Shown here: positions 25,607 through 34,714 of the stretch, in pieces
Numbering within the stretch: the first letter of the stretch is position 1
How the letters are laid out: each line of letters starts with the position of its first letter
Source: Streptomyces sp. NBC_00236
Lineage (GTDB): Bacteria > Actinomycetota > Actinomycetes > Streptomycetales > Streptomycetaceae
DNA length: 64,000 nt
Direction: 5' to 3'
Assembly: GCF_036195045.1 (NCBI RefSeq)
Contig: NZ_CP108100.1
Span: 310,001-374,000 of the forward strand
Notes under the pieces: generated by a model
What the model was told of the DNA's origin: nothing
What the model saw: the letters and a program-made list of their open reading frames with translations, nothing else
The model's database searches: none
Program-made: the position numbers and the translations under genes

Positions 25607-27354
25607 CTGTGTCCCGCGGTGCTGCTGTGGTCGTTGCCGCCGTGTCCGCCGCCGTCCAGCGTGCGCAGGCCGAGCGTCTGGGTGGGGTCGCCGGTGCGGG
25701 CGACGTCGTCCGCCCGGTCGAGGCCGTCCGCCTCCGCGTCGTCGTGGGCGTCACGGCCGTCCGGGGGCGCCGGCCGGCCGCGGCCCCGGCGTTTGGCCGC
25801 CTTCCGGCGGGCCCGGCGCTCCAGACGTCCGTATCCGGGGTGGAGCAGGGTACCGAGGACGGTTCCGCCCGCGGCGCCGATGATCTCGCGGATGCGCTCC
25901 AGGTCGCTGCGGTGCACCTCACGCGGGTCGCAGACCACCACGACGCCCTCGACGCGGTCGATGAGTGCCACTGCGTCGGCGTACGAGAGGACGGGCGGGG
26001 CGAGCACGATGACGACCGCTCCCGGCCTGCCGCCCTCGGCGAGGATGCGGCTGACGGGGGCGGAGGTCAGGGCGCGCGGCACGTTGTCGGTACGGCGGCC
26101 CGCGATGAGGGTGAAGGCCCCCGATCCGGGCACGTCCACGTTGGTGCGGCTGTCCGACGGCCAGCCGCGCCCGTCGCGTTCGGTGGCCCAGCTGGGCCTG
26201 CCCGCGCGTCCCACCGCGCCCAGCGTCCCGGCCAGGGACGGTGCCCTCAGATCGGCCTCGACGAGCAGGACGTCGCGCCCCATCTCGGCGAAGGCCGCTG
26301 CGAGGTTGGCCGCCGCGGCCGTCGCCATGTCGTTGTCGCCGCGGGGCGCCGTGACGAGGATCCGGCGGCGTTCGGTGAACGAGGGGTCGTAGGCGAGCCG
26401 GAAGGCCACGGCCCGGTACTCCTCGGCCAGTCTGCTGCCGCCCCGTCCGATGGCGAGCAGGGGTCCGGCCGCGGCACGCTCCCTGGGCAGGGTGCCGAGC
26501 AGCGGGGCACCGAGCGAGCGGACGAGTTCCCGGGTGGAGCGCACGGCGGGGTCGAAGACGAGCCGTACCCAGGACAGCAGCAGGCCGAGCGCGAGTCCGA
26601 CGACGCCACCGAGTCCGAGAAGCAGCGGCAGTCCGGCGCCGCTGGGCTTCTCGGGTGCGACGGGCTTCTTGTTGAGATAGCCGGGTGTGGTGTCCAGGGC
26701 CCGCAACTCCGAGATCTTCTGGCTCAGTTCGGAGATGGAGACGATGAGGTTGGCCCGTGCGCTGGTGACGTCGTTGCCCACTGTGCCGGTCTCCTGCTCG
26801 GCCAGCCTGTCGCGCTGTTCGGTGAGCGGCTTCAGCTGGGCACGATAGCCGTCGACCATGTTGTCGATGCTGTTCTCGGTGCGTTCCCGGCGTATCTCCA
26901 GGTAGGCCTCGGCGAGTGCCTGGGCGCGGGCCTTCGCCTCTTCGGGGGTGCGGCCGGTGTAGGAGAACCTGAGGACCAGCGTGTTGGGCGGATTGGTGAC
27001 CTGGAGCCCGGAGAGCAGCGTCCCCACGTCCACGGCGTCGCCGGACTTGGCGAGGGAGCCGACGGCGACGGTGCCGACCGCGTCGCTGACCGCGGTCTGG
27101 CGCTCGGATCCGATGTTGATGCCCTTGTCGGCCGAGGCACCTGCGGCGAAGGGGTCGGACGTGGCGGAGCGTACGGACACCTCACCGGTGGAGGTGTAGG
27201 TGTCCTCGCCGCCCAGCGCCAGCCAGCCGGCGCCGAGCAGTCCGACGACGACCCCGCACGCGAGCAGGGTGCGGTAGCGCAGGAGCTGACGGAACTGGTC
27301 CCTCAGCAGCGCGGGTTCGTCCTGGTCCTCCAGGGCGCGGATCGGGTGGGTCAT
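25603..27354 (-). CDS. Wzz/CpsD-like chain-length regulator with degenerate kinase domain
   Basis: 583 residues from the ATG at 27354, overlapping the upstream stop by 4 nt. N-terminal Wzz part: membrane segments at about residues 25-50 and 235-265 flank an extracytoplasmic stretch with coiled-coil character (TEQRDRLAEQE, ISELSQKISEL). The C-terminal part is a BY-kinase/CpsD-type ATPase fold at about 290-510, with LLVEADLRAPSL as Walker A' and VVIVLAPPVL as Walker B. The P-loop, however, reads APRGDNDMAT where GDGKTT is expected, so the catalytic lysine and Ser/Thr are gone, and the C-terminal tail has no tyrosine cluster. Chain-length control without kinase activity is inferred. Confidence 0.85.
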   Translation of the reverse strand: MTHPIRALEDQDEPALLRDQFRQLLRYRTLLACGVVVGLLGAGWLALGGEDTYTSTGEVSVRSATSDPFAAGASADKGINIGSERQTAVSDAVGTVAVGSLAKSGDAVDVGTLLSGLQVTNPPNTLVLRFSYTGRTPEEAKARAQALAEAYLEIRRERTENSIDNMVDGYRAQLKPLTEQRDRLAEQETGTVGNDVTSARANLIVSISELSQKISELRALDTTPGYLNKKPVAPEKPSGAGLPLLLGLGGVVGLALGLLLSWVRLVFDPAVRSTRELVRSLGAPLLGTLPRERAAAGPLLAIGRGGSRLAEEYRAVAFRLAYDPSFTERRRILVTAPRGDNDMATAAAANLAAAFAEMGRDVLLVEADLRAPSLAGTLGAVGRAGRPSWATERDGRGWPSDSRTNVDVPGSGAFTLIAGRRTDNVPRALTSAPVSRILAEGGRPGAVVIVLAPPVLSYADAVALIDRVEGVVVVCDPREVHRSDLERIREIIGAAGGTVLGTLLHPGYGRLERRARRKAAKRRGRGRPAPPDGRDAHDDAEADGLDRADDVARTGDPTQTLGLRTLDGGGHGGNDHSSTAGHR

Positions 27355-28613
27355 CGGCGGTCTCTCCCTTCGGCGTCCTGAAGGACCTCGGTGATCAGTG
27401 CGTCGAAGCGGGCGAGACCGGCTTCCCGGCCGAGATGGCGGGCCACGTACCGCGGCCCGTTGGAGCCGATTCCGTCGGCGGCGGAGGGTTCCTCGACGAG
27501 TTTGCGGACCGCCGCGAGCACCGCGGCCGGGTCCTCCGGTGCGACGAGGAGTCCGGCCCCCGAGCGCTGCACCTCCTGGGCGGTGCCGCCTCCGTCGGCC
27601 ACGGAGGCGATGACCGGGCGGCCCGAGACGAAGTACGAGGTCAGCTTGGAGGGCACGCTCATGTCGAGCACGGACGCGCGCTGGGTCACGGCGAGGACGT
27701 CGGCGGCGGCCAGGACGTCGGTGAACTCGTCCGCGCCGGCGGGCGGCAGGAAATCGAGGTTGGGCAGGCCGGCCGCACGGGCCAGCAGGGCGTCGCGCTG
27801 ATTGCCGTCCCCCATCAGGACGACGCGTATCTCCGGGGCGAGCCGCGCCGCGTCGACGAGGACCTCCAGTCCCTGTTTCAGCCCCATGTTGCCGGAGTGC
27901 AGCACCACGGGTGTGCCCTCGCGCCAGCCGAGGCGGGCCCGGGTCGTGGCGCGGTCCGCCGAAGGGGCTTGTACGTGGGTCCAGTTGGGAACCAGCCGGA
28001 TGCGTTCCGGGTCCACTCCGTAGGCGGTGACCCGGGGGACGAAGCTCTCGTGGATGACGCCGACCAGCGTGGCGGCCCCCAGCGCGTACCGCTCGGCCCG
28101 CGACGCCAGGGCGGCTGCCCTGCCCCCGCCCCGGATACCGCTCTGCGCGGCGGCGGCGCCCATCAGGTCCTGCACGACGGGTATGTAGGGGATGCCGTGG
28201 CGGCGGGCCAGCCGGGCGCCGATGACCCCGCCGGCCAGGCTCGGAAGCTGGGCGATCACCGCGTCGGGCCGCAGCGCGGGCGGGGCGGCGAGACCGTGTG
28301 CGAGCACGCTCGCCTCGAAAGCGGCCCTGCGCAGGGCGCTCTGGCGGGGCGGCACATAGTGTCTTCGCCGGTGGACGGTGACGCCCGCCCGCTGCTCCTC
28401 GGTGCGCCACACCCCCCGGTAGGCCGCCTCCGTCCGCCAGGACGGGTAGTGCGGCATGCCGGTCAGCACATGCGTGTCGGCCCCGGAACGGGCCCAGTGC
28501 TCGGCGAGCTGAGCGGCATACGGGCCGATACCGGTGAGCTCGGGCGCGTAGTTCGTGGAGACCACCAGCAGACGGCGGCCGTCGAGCGGCTTGTGGTGCT
28601 CTTCTTCTGGCAT
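27351..28613 (-). CDS. WcaI-like family 4 glycosyltransferase
   Basis: 420 residues. GT-B fold resembling colanic-acid WcaI: LLVVSTNYAPELTGIGPYAAQLAEHW, the TGMPHYPSWR segment and QDLMGAAAAQSG in the acceptor half; VVLHSGNMGLKQGLEVLVDAA, LNFLPP-like NLDFLPPAGADEF and ADVLAVTQRASVLDMSVPSKLTSYFVSGRPVIA in the donor half. Likely transfers fucose or another sugar during repeat-unit synthesis. Its stop overlaps the Wzz/CpsD-like start (ATGA), making a three-gene coupled unit with Wzz and Wzx. Divergent from the cytidylyltransferase gene. Confidence 0.9.
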   Translation of the reverse strand: MPEEEHHKPLDGRRLLVVSTNYAPELTGIGPYAAQLAEHWARSGADTHVLTGMPHYPSWRTEAAYRGVWRTEEQRAGVTVHRRRHYVPPRQSALRRAAFEASVLAHGLAAPPALRPDAVIAQLPSLAGGVIGARLARRHGIPYIPVVQDLMGAAAAQSGIRGGGRAAALASRAERYALGAATLVGVIHESFVPRVTAYGVDPERIRLVPNWTHVQAPSADRATTRARLGWREGTPVVLHSGNMGLKQGLEVLVDAARLAPEIRVVLMGDGNQRDALLARAAGLPNLDFLPPAGADEFTDVLAAADVLAVTQRASVLDMSVPSKLTSYFVSGRPVIASVADGGGTAQEVQRSGAGLLVAPEDPAAVLAAVRKLVEEPSAADGIGSNGPRYVARHLGREAGLARFDALITEVLQDAEGRDRR

Positions 28614-28828
28614 CGGACGATCGCCTTCCCCCCGGAGCCACCTGTGTTCCCCCCAAGGAACAGCCCCAAAAGTGAGCTTATCCGTTCACGTGATGCGCAA
28701 GTGGTCTTCACAGTAAGGTCGTTGCACCATCAACACCGATACCGATATCCCACCGGACCGGATGCCATGTCCGGACACCAGCCGATGGGACACGGACATC
28801 ACGTTCACACCGTGGGGGGAGAGAACGG

Positions 28829-29275
28829 ATGGTGCACAGGGTCGGCTACGCGCCGGGGGTCTACGACCTGTTCCACATAGGTCACCTCAACATCCTGCGG
28901 CATGCCCGCAGTCAGTGCGACTACCTGGTAGCGGGGGTTGTCTCGGACGAGATGGCTGCGCTCGCCAAGGGGCACAAGCCGGTCATACCACTGCCGGAGC
29001 GGCTGGAGATCGTCCGGAGCGTGCGATACGTGGACGCCGCTTTCGTCGAGACCGTCCCGGACAAGGTGGAGACCTGGCAACAGGTCAGGTTCGACGTCAT
29101 CTTCAAGGGGGACGACTGGCGCGACACGGAGAAGGGAAAACGGCTGGAACGCGACTTCGCCGAGGTCGGTGTGGAGGTCGTCTACTTCCCGTACACCGTG
29201 CACACGTCCAGCACCCAGCTGCGCCGGGCGCTGGACACGCTGGTCAGTCCGCCCGGAGCGCTCTCAGCTCCCTGA
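28829..29275 (+). CDS. TagD-like cytidylyltransferase
   Basis: 148 residues, the usual size of glycerol-3-phosphate cytidylyltransferases. Nucleotidyltransferase motifs: GVYDLFHIGHLNILRHAR with the HxGH site, SDEMAALAKGHKPVIPLPERLEIVRSVRYVD, and a C-terminal TSSTQLRRAL in place of the usual RTxGISTT. It should activate a polyol or alkyl phosphate with CTP. The gene is tail-to-tail, overlapping by 32 nt, with a CDP-alcohol phosphotransferase that could use its product. Substrate (glycerol-3-phosphate, ethanolamine phosphate or another) is not resolved. Confidence 0.88.
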   Translation: MVHRVGYAPGVYDLFHIGHLNILRHARSQCDYLVAGVVSDEMAALAKGHKPVIPLPERLEIVRSVRYVDAAFVETVPDKVETWQQVRFDVIFKGDDWRDTEKGKRLERDFAEVGVEVVYFPYTVHTSSTQLRRALDTLVSPPGALSAP

Positions 29276-29975
29276 ACCACTTGCCGAGGAACGCCACAAG
29301 GAAGAGCGCGTGCACGGCGGCGAGTACGGCGTATCCGGTCCGGAACGCCGTCTCGTCGCCGAGCAGCAGGAACACCAGGCAGAACACGCCGTAGTCGGCC
29401 GGCAGCAGCACTACCGCCCGCAGCCGGGAGACGGGCCCGGCCGACGCTCCTCCGGCAGGCGCGGACCGGGCAGCGGCCTTGCCCAGCTGCTCGCGCAACA
29501 GTCCGGCGCAGAACGTGAGCACCGCGACGAACAGGAAGCCGAGCGGCAACAGCAGCCAGGCGTCGGAGCCGAGACCGAAGTAGCGGTGGAACGAGATCAG
29601 CACGGCGGTGTGGACGAGGATCATCTTCGCGCAGTCGACGACATGGTCCAGCCATTCGCCGTCGGGGCCGCCGCGGCCGGTCAGCCGGGCGAGCTGGCCG
29701 TCGGCGGAGTCGAGGGCGAACCCCACGGCGAGCCCCAGGTAGACCAGGGCCGCCGGCCCCCAGCCGGGACGCGCCAGAGCCACCGCCGCGATGGCGGCGA
29801 AGGTGAACGCCGCACTCACCAGGGTGACCTGATTGGGCGTCATGCCGAGCCGGTACGCAACCGCCGCGAAGACCCGGCCGGCCGGCCGGTTCACGTACCG
29901 GGAGTAGAGCGACACCCCCTTGGCCGACTTCTGAGCCCCGCGCAGTTCACGCAGCACCGTGCCCGTGCTTTCCAT
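29244..29975 (-). CDS. CDP-alcohol phosphatidyltransferase family membrane enzyme
   Basis: 243 residues from the ATG at 29975 (MESTGTVLRELRG), with GGGGGG a few bases upstream; the frame is open further up but Arg-rich and unlike the family. The signature D-G-x2-A-R-x8-G-x3-D-x3-D is intact in ADGQLARLTGRGGPDGEWLDHVVD-type sequence at about residues 95-118. About six membrane segments. It transfers a phospho-alcohol from a CDP-linked donor to a lipid or polymer hydroxyl. Paired by a tail-to-tail overlap with the cytidylyltransferase, suggesting phospho-polyol decoration of the polysaccharide or a lipid. Confidence 0.86.
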   Translation of the reverse strand: MESTGTVLRELRGAQKSAKGVSLYSRYVNRPAGRVFAAVAYRLGMTPNQVTLVSAAFTFAAIAAVALARPGWGPAALVYLGLAVGFALDSADGQLARLTGRGGPDGEWLDHVVDCAKMILVHTAVLISFHRYFGLGSDAWLLLPLGFLFVAVLTFCAGLLREQLGKAAARSAPAGGASAGPVSRLRAVVLLPADYGVFCLVFLLLGDETAFRTGYAVLAAVHALFLVAFLGKWFRELRALRAD

Positions 29976-30116
29976 ACGCCCCCCAGCGTGTCGCCGTTCC
30001 CCACAGCTCCGGCGGCGTCGTGGAGTCGTCCGCCGGAGCCGCATCATGGCACGCGCGCCCCCCGCGCGGGCGGGATCTCCGGGAACCGGCCGGGAGGGCG
30101 TCCCGCCGGGTGCCCG

Positions 30117-30815
30117 TCAGGCGGTGGCGGTACGGCACTCCGGGTGGCCCCAGCCATGGTCGTTCTTGGCGATCATGTCCTTGGCCGCGTACGGCTTTCC
30201 GCAGTGGCACCGTCCGGAGAACTTGGCGCGGATGGTCGCTCCGGCCCGTGGCGTGCTCCCCGCCTTCTTGGCCGCGGCGCCGGTCCGCCGTCCTTCGGTG
30301 GCACGGGAGGGTGCGGGAACCGGCAGGTCCGCGGAGCCCTGCGAGGTGCCGGCCGCGCGCTGCGCGACAGCCACCTCACTGGCGGCCTGGTCGGCCAGGG
30401 CGTTCAGCGGGTCGCCGTCCACCTGGTGGGCCGGCACATGGACGAACTCCACGGCCCGGCCCGTCAGCAAGGAGTCGATGCGGGCCACCAGGTCGCGGTT
30501 GGCGACGGGTTTGCCGGCCGAGGTCTTCCAGCCGTTGCGCTTCCAGCCCGGCAGCCACTTGGTCACGGCGTTCATCGCGTACTGCGAGTCCATCCGGACT
30601 TCGAGCGCGACGGCCGGATCGAGTGACTCCAGCAGTTCCTGCAGGGCGGTGAGCTCGGCGACGTTGTTGGTGGCGGTGCCCAGCGGGCCTGCCTCCCACC
30701 GCAGCGGCCTGCCCGCCGCGTCGGCCACCACGTAGGCCCAGGCGGCCGGCCCCGGATTACCCTTCGACGCCCCGTCACACGCGGCGATCATGCGCTCGTT
30801 CATACCCCTGATCAT
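30117..30815 (-). CDS. rnhA: Ribonuclease HI with C-terminal CxC zinc-type tail
   Basis: 232 residues. RNase H fold at about 9-150 with the metal-binding acidic residues in AACDGASKGNPGP, NNVAELTAL, VRMDSQYAM and NALADQAA, and HVPAHQVDGDP for the histidine loop. It cuts RNA in RNA-DNA hybrids. After a Pro/Ala/Arg linker a small domain of about 40 residues follows (FSGRCHCGKPYA, NDHGWGHPEC), which looks like a zinc-binding module found in other actinobacterial proteins. Start uncertain: ATG at 30815, 30803 or 30791, all close together and none with a good ribosome site. Confidence 0.9.
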   Translation of the reverse strand: MIRGMNERMIAACDGASKGNPGPAAWAYVVADAAGRPLRWEAGPLGTATNNVAELTALQELLESLDPAVALEVRMDSQYAMNAVTKWLPGWKRNGWKTSAGKPVANRDLVARIDSLLTGRAVEFVHVPAHQVDGDPLNALADQAASEVAVAQRAAGTSQGSADLPVPAPSRATEGRRTGAAAKKAGSTPRAGATIRAKFSGRCHCGKPYAAKDMIAKNDHGWGHPECRTATA

Positions 30816-30994
30816 GCCAGCGTCCGGAGGCCCGGATCACGCCGGTTCCGCTCCCGGTGTCCGCATCGCGCCGACCCGGCGTCACACCCGCCCCACCTGC
30901 CACGCTCACCGTGCGTGACGCTTCGGGGTGCACTGCTCACGCGGCGCTGCTTCTCTGGGAGGGCCCGCTCTTCCCTACCGTTCAAGGAGCGACG

Positions 30995-31177
30995 ATGAGC
31001 GTTGCAGGAGAAACCGGCCGAGCCCAGCAGATGCGCGAGAAGGCCAGGCACATGACCGAGGCCGCGGAGCGCACGAGCGATCCGGAGCAGCGGCGCCGGC
31101 TCCAGGAGAAGGCCCGGAAGCTGCAGGAGCAGAGCGAGCAGCAGGGCGTCCGGAGCGGCAGCGACCGCCCCGTGTAG
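30995..31177 (+). CDS. DUF6381-family small protein
   Basis: 60 residues from the ATG at 30995 with AAGGAGC upstream. Highly charged, helical, with heptad-like Arg/Glu/Gln spacing (MREKARHMTEAAERTSDPEQRRRLQEKARKL). This matches the small actinobacterial DUF6381 family of unknown function. A strong terminator hairpin follows within 20 nt. Confidence 0.8.
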   Translation: MSVAGETGRAQQMREKARHMTEAAERTSDPEQRRRLQEKARKLQEQSEQQGVRSGSDRPV

Positions 31178-31193
31178 CCACCGCACACGCGGG

Positions 31194-31235
31194 CGATGGG
31201 CTGCCACCCTTCCATGAGGGGGTGGCAGCCCATCG
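31194..31235 (+). terminator. Strong intrinsic-terminator-like hairpin
   Basis: Perfect 16-bp stem CGATGGGCTGCCACCC / GGGTGGCAGCCCATCG with a 10-nt loop, 17 nt after the DUF6381 stop codon. Confidence 0.85.
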
Positions 31236-31367
31236 GCGTGCCTGAGCCGCGCGTGCGCCTGCCACTGAACGCCGGAGGCCCGCCCGGAGACGGTTGGTCA
31301 GCGCTCCCTACGATGGGTTCTCACCGAGGACGGCACATCGTCGTCGCACAGGAGCGAGGGGCCTTGC

Positions 31368-32102
31368 ATGAGCCGTCAGCCGGTCACCGTGGTCACCGGT
31401 GGCAGTCGCGGGATCGGGGCCGCCGTCTGCCTGCGCCTGGCGGCCGACGGTCATCACGTCGCCCTGGGCTACCGCTCCGACACCGCGGCGGCCGAGGCCG
31501 TCGCCGTGGCCGCACGGGAGGCGGGCCGGCGCTGTGTGGCGGTGCGAATGGACACGACCGACGAGGCCGGCGTCGACCTGCTCTTCGACACCGCAGCGGC
31601 CGAGCTCGGCCCGGTCACGGGTCTGGTCAACAACGCCGGGGTCGGCGGCCCGACGGGCCCGCTCGCCGATGCCGACGCGGCCGGGCTGCGGCGCGCCCTC
31701 GACGTCAACGTCGTCGGCTATCTGCTCTGCGCGCGGCGCGCCGTGCGCGACATGAGCCGGTCGGGTGGCGGAGCCATCGTGAACATGTCGTCGGCGGCGG
31801 CCACGCTCGGCAGTCCGGGCGAGTACATCCACTACGCCGCGGCGAAGGCGGCCGTGGACACGATGACCATCGGGCTGTCCAAGGAGGTCGCGGAGGCGGG
31901 CATCCGCGTCAACGCGGTCGCCCCCGGCATCATCCGAACCGGTTTCCACGCGGACCCGGAACGCCCCGAGAAGGCTGCCGCCGGTATCCCCCTGGGCCGG
32001 CCGGGCGAGCCCGACGAGATCGCCGGCGCCGTCGCGTGGCTGCTCTCGGAGGACGCCTCGTACGCCACCGGGGCGATCCTGAGGGTGGCGGGCGGTCGCT
32101 GA
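31368..32102 (+). CDS. Short-chain dehydrogenase/reductase
   Basis: 244 residues, classical SDR: TGGSRGIG nucleotide loop at about 10-17, NNAG at about 88, active-site Ser in VNMSSAAA, Tyr-x3-Lys in HYAAAKAAV, and the VAPGIIRTGF loop. The C-terminal ATGAILRVAGGR is typical of 3-oxoacyl-ACP-reductase/glucose-dehydrogenase-like members. Preference for NADP is suggested by the basic residue in GYRSDT. The substrate cannot be assigned. Probably co-transcribed with the HAD-like gene 22 nt downstream. Confidence 0.88.
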   Translation: MSRQPVTVVTGGSRGIGAAVCLRLAADGHHVALGYRSDTAAAEAVAVAAREAGRRCVAVRMDTTDEAGVDLLFDTAAAELGPVTGLVNNAGVGGPTGPLADADAAGLRRALDVNVVGYLLCARRAVRDMSRSGGGAIVNMSSAAATLGSPGEYIHYAAAKAAVDTMTIGLSKEVAEAGIRVNAVAPGIIRTGFHADPERPEKAAAGIPLGRPGEPDEIAGAVAWLLSEDASYATGAILRVAGGR

Positions 32103-32124
32103 CGCCCGGTTGTACGGTGCGGCG

Positions 32125-32643
32125 GTGACCGGTCCCGGCGGCCTTCCGCTGCTCTTCCTCGATGTCGACGGCCCCCTCATCCCGTTCGGCCCGCGCTCCG
32201 GCGGGCACCCCGTCTTCCCGGGGGCGCCGGGTCCACCGGGGGCCGGGGCGAATCCGCTGCTCGACAGGATCGACCCGGCGCTCGGGCCCCGGCTGGCCGC
32301 GCTCGCGTGCGAACTCGTCTGGGCGACGACCTGGGCGGACGAGGCGAACGCGGTCGTCGCACCGCGCCTCGGGCTGCCGCACCTGCGCGTGGTGTCCTGG
32401 CCCGCTCCTTCGGACGAGGACGAGCGGGACACACGGGCGGGACTGCACTGGAAGACGCGCACGCTCGTCGGCCTGGCCGCGGGCCGCGCCTTCGCGTGGG
32501 TGGACGACGAGATCACCGAGCGGGACCGGCGCTGGGTGGCGGCCCACCACGGCGGACCGGCCCTGCTCCACCGCGTCGATCCCGGGCTCGGCCTGACCGA
32601 AGCCGACCTGCGGCTGCTCGACGCGTGGCTGCGCACGGTGTGA
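32125..32643 (+). CDS. HAD-like domain protein
   Basis: 172 residues from the GTG at 32125 (in-frame TTG at 32110 is an alternative). Motif I is LLFLDVDGPLIPFG, the central region is LVWATTWADEANAVVAPRLGLP, and the last acidic pair is WVDDEITERDRRW. This fits a family of small HAD-like actinobacterial proteins annotated as secreted or hypothetical phosphatases. No cap domain insertion is seen. Function not known. Confidence 0.8.
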   Translation: MTGPGGLPLLFLDVDGPLIPFGPRSGGHPVFPGAPGPPGAGANPLLDRIDPALGPRLAALACELVWATTWADEANAVVAPRLGLPHLRVVSWPAPSDEDERDTRAGLHWKTRTLVGLAAGRAFAWVDDEITERDRRWVAAHHGGPALLHRVDPGLGLTEADLRLLDAWLRTV

Positions 32644-32658
32644 GAGCCGGGTGCCGGG

Positions 32659-33528
32659 TCACACCGGGGCGGTGCCGCGGACCAGCAGGAGCGTCACGTC
32701 CGCCGCCGCGACCACGGCAGCCGCGGCGAGCGGCGCCTTGCGCCAGGTCCGGGCGAGCACGAGCCCGGCGAGGGCCGCGGGCGCCGCGACGGCGAGCGTG
32801 ACCGCTCCCCAGGGCCCGGCCGGCCCGGCGGGACCGAGGGCCAGGACCACGGAGGCCGCCACCAGGGGCACCGGGAGCAGCAGTCCGGTGGCGGTGGGGC
32901 CCAGCCGGTGCGGGAGGCCGCGCACGCCACCGCGCAGGTCGTCCTCGATGTCGGGCAGCACATCGCCCAGATGGGCCGCCAGCCCCAGCAGGGCGCCGGC
33001 GGTCACCGCCCACCACGTCGGCCCGGGGCGGCCGGGCAGGGTCAGCGCGGCCACGGCGGGCAGGGTGCCGAACCCGATGACGTACGGAAGCCAGGACAGC
33101 GCTGTGGCCTTCAGCTTCAGGTTGTACGCCCAGGCGGCTGCCACGGCCGTCAGATGCACCGAGCCGGCGAGCGGGCCGCAGGCCAGGGAGAGCGGAACGC
33201 ACACCAGCGCGGCGGTGAACGCCGCCGCCCAGACCGTCCTGCGGCTCACCGAGCCCTCGGCCACGGGTTTGCCGGTGCGTCCGGCGGCGGCGTCCCGCCG
33301 GGCGTCGAACGCGTCGTTGCACCAGCCCACGGAGAGCTGGCCGCACAGCACGGCGGCGACGAGGACGGCGCAGCGGACAGCGTCGAGGCCGACGCCCGCA
33401 CCGAGGGCGCCCGCGATCGCGGTCACGGCGACGACCGGCCCCGGATGGCAGGAGCGGGCCAGCCCCACTGTGCGGCGGAGCGGCCACGTGGTCGGAGCGT
33501 AGGCGCGAGAGGGGTCCTGAGTGCCCAT
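32659..33528 (-). CDS. UbiA-family prenyltransferase
   Basis: 289 residues from the ATG at 33528 (MGTQDPSRAYAP); the frame is open upstream but family similarity begins here. About eight membrane segments. The two aspartate-rich prenyl-diphosphate motifs are present: WCNDAFDARRDAAAGRTGKPVAEG and LGDVLPDIEDDLRGGVRGLP. It should attach an isoprenoid chain to an aromatic or other acceptor. The gene diverges, with a 118-nt shared promoter region, from the type III polyketide synthase operon, so prenylation of a resorcinol or quinone product is a reasonable but unproven idea. The alternative is a role unrelated to that cluster. Confidence 0.88.
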   Translation of the reverse strand: MGTQDPSRAYAPTTWPLRRTVGLARSCHPGPVVAVTAIAGALGAGVGLDAVRCAVLVAAVLCGQLSVGWCNDAFDARRDAAAGRTGKPVAEGSVSRRTVWAAAFTAALVCVPLSLACGPLAGSVHLTAVAAAWAYNLKLKATALSWLPYVIGFGTLPAVAALTLPGRPGPTWWAVTAGALLGLAAHLGDVLPDIEDDLRGGVRGLPHRLGPTATGLLLPVPLVAASVVLALGPAGPAGPWGAVTLAVAAPAALAGLVLARTWRKAPLAAAAVVAAADVTLLLVRGTAPV

Positions 33529-33646
33529 CACGCGATCGTAGGTACTCCGGTCACCGCAGACCTGACAGCCGCACGGGTTGTCTGCGGTGTTTCGCCCCCG
33601 GTTCGGGGCAGGGATGGGCCATGACGCCTGAGAAGCAGGGCCCGGG

Positions 33647-34702
33647 ATGACGCGGATCGCAGCCGTGCACGGCACCCTGGCCCCGTACCGCCACACCCAG
33701 CGCGAGGTCACCGACATGGTGGCCCGCACCTGTCTGCCACCGGGGGCCGACCGGCGGGTCCTGGACCGGCTGCACGAGAACGCCCGGGTGCGCAGCCGCA
33801 CCATGGTGCTGCCGCTGGAGCGCTACGCGGACCTGGACGGTTTCGGGGACGCCAACGACGTCTTCATCGAGGAGGCCGTGAACCTGGGCGCCGATGCGCT
33901 GCGCGGTGCGCTGCGGACGGCGGGGCTGCGGCCCGCCGACGTGGACCTGCTGATGTTCACCTCGGTGACCGGCGTGGCCGCTCCCTCCGTCGACGCCCGG
34001 CTCGTGGGGCGCCTCGGTCTGCGCCCGGACGTGAAACGGCTGCCGGTCTTCGGCCTCGGCTGTGTCGCAGGGGCCGCGGGAATCGCCCGCCTCCACGACT
34101 ACCTGCTGGGCCGGCCCGACGACGTGGCGGTCCTGCTCTCGGTCGAGCTGTGCTCCCTCACCTTCCAGCGCGGCGACACCTCGCCCGCCAATCTGGTGGC
34201 GACCGCGCTGTTCGGTGACGGGGCCGCCGCCGTGGTGGCGCTCGGTGAGGGCAGGGCGGACCGGGCGGGTCCCGAGGTGGTGGCCACACGCAGCCGGATG
34301 TACCCCGACACCGGGCACGTCATGGGCTGGGACATCGGCGACTCGGGCTTCAAGGTGGTGCTCGACCCGGGAGTTCCCGACGTCGTGCGCCGCCACCTGG
34401 CGGACGACGTGGGCGACTTCCTGTCCGAGCACGGGCTGAAGCCGAAGGACATCGCCCACTGGGTGTGCCACCCGGGCGGTCCCAAGGTGCTGGAGGCCGT
34501 CACCGACGTGCTCTCGCTCCCCGACGGCGCGCTCGACGTCACCTGGCGTTCGCTGGCCGACGTGGGGAACCTGTCGTCGTCCTCGGTGCTCCACGTCCTG
34601 CGGGACACACTGGAGCAGCGGCGGCCCGAACGCGGTTCTCCCGGGCTGCTGATGGCCATGGGACCCGGTTTCTGCTGCGAACTGGTGCTGCTGCGCTGGT
34701 AG
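33647..34702 (+). CDS. srsA: Type III polyketide synthase (alkylresorcinol-synthase type)
   Basis: 351 residues, thiolase fold. Catalytic triad by position: Cys139 in [11 protein letters not shown], His275 in [10 protein letters not shown], Asn308 in [10 protein letters not shown]-terminal [14 protein letters not shown] is a usual family end. Followed by a methyltransferase and an FAD hydroxylase in the order of Streptomyces griseus srsABC, which makes phenolic lipids from long-chain acyl-CoA and malonyl/methylmalonyl-CoA and is linked there to penicillin resistance. The symbol is given on gene order and family resemblance; chain length and extender use cannot be read here. Confidence 0.88.
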   Translation: MTRIAAVHGTLAPYRHTQREVTDMVARTCLPPGADRRVLDRLHENARVRSRTMVLPLERYADLDGFGDANDVFIEEAVNLGADALRGALRTAGLRPADVDLLMFTSVTGVAAPSVDARLVGRLGLRPDVKRLPVFGLGCVAGAAGIARLHDYLLGRPDDVAVLLSVELCSLTFQRGDTSPANLVATALFGDGAAAVVALGEGRADRAGPEVVATRSRMYPDTGHVMGWDIGDSGFKVVLDPGVPDVVRRHLADDVGDFLSEHGLKPKDIAHWVCHPGGPKVLEAVTDVLSLPDGALDVTWRSLADVGNLSSSSVLHVLRDTLEQRRPERGSPGLLMAMGPGFCCELVLLRW

Positions 34703-34714
34703 GTCGGAGGACAC

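Noticed and set aside
27355..28656. A 1,017-residue fusion of the Wzz/CpsD-like protein with upstream sequence
   Set aside because: The extra part is an out-of-frame shadow of the WcaI-like gene; the ATG at 27354 gives a normal Wzz start.
29976..30047. Longer start for the CDP-alcohol transferase
   Set aside because: Adds an Arg-rich stretch with no ribosome site; the ATG at 29975 has GGGGGG upstream.
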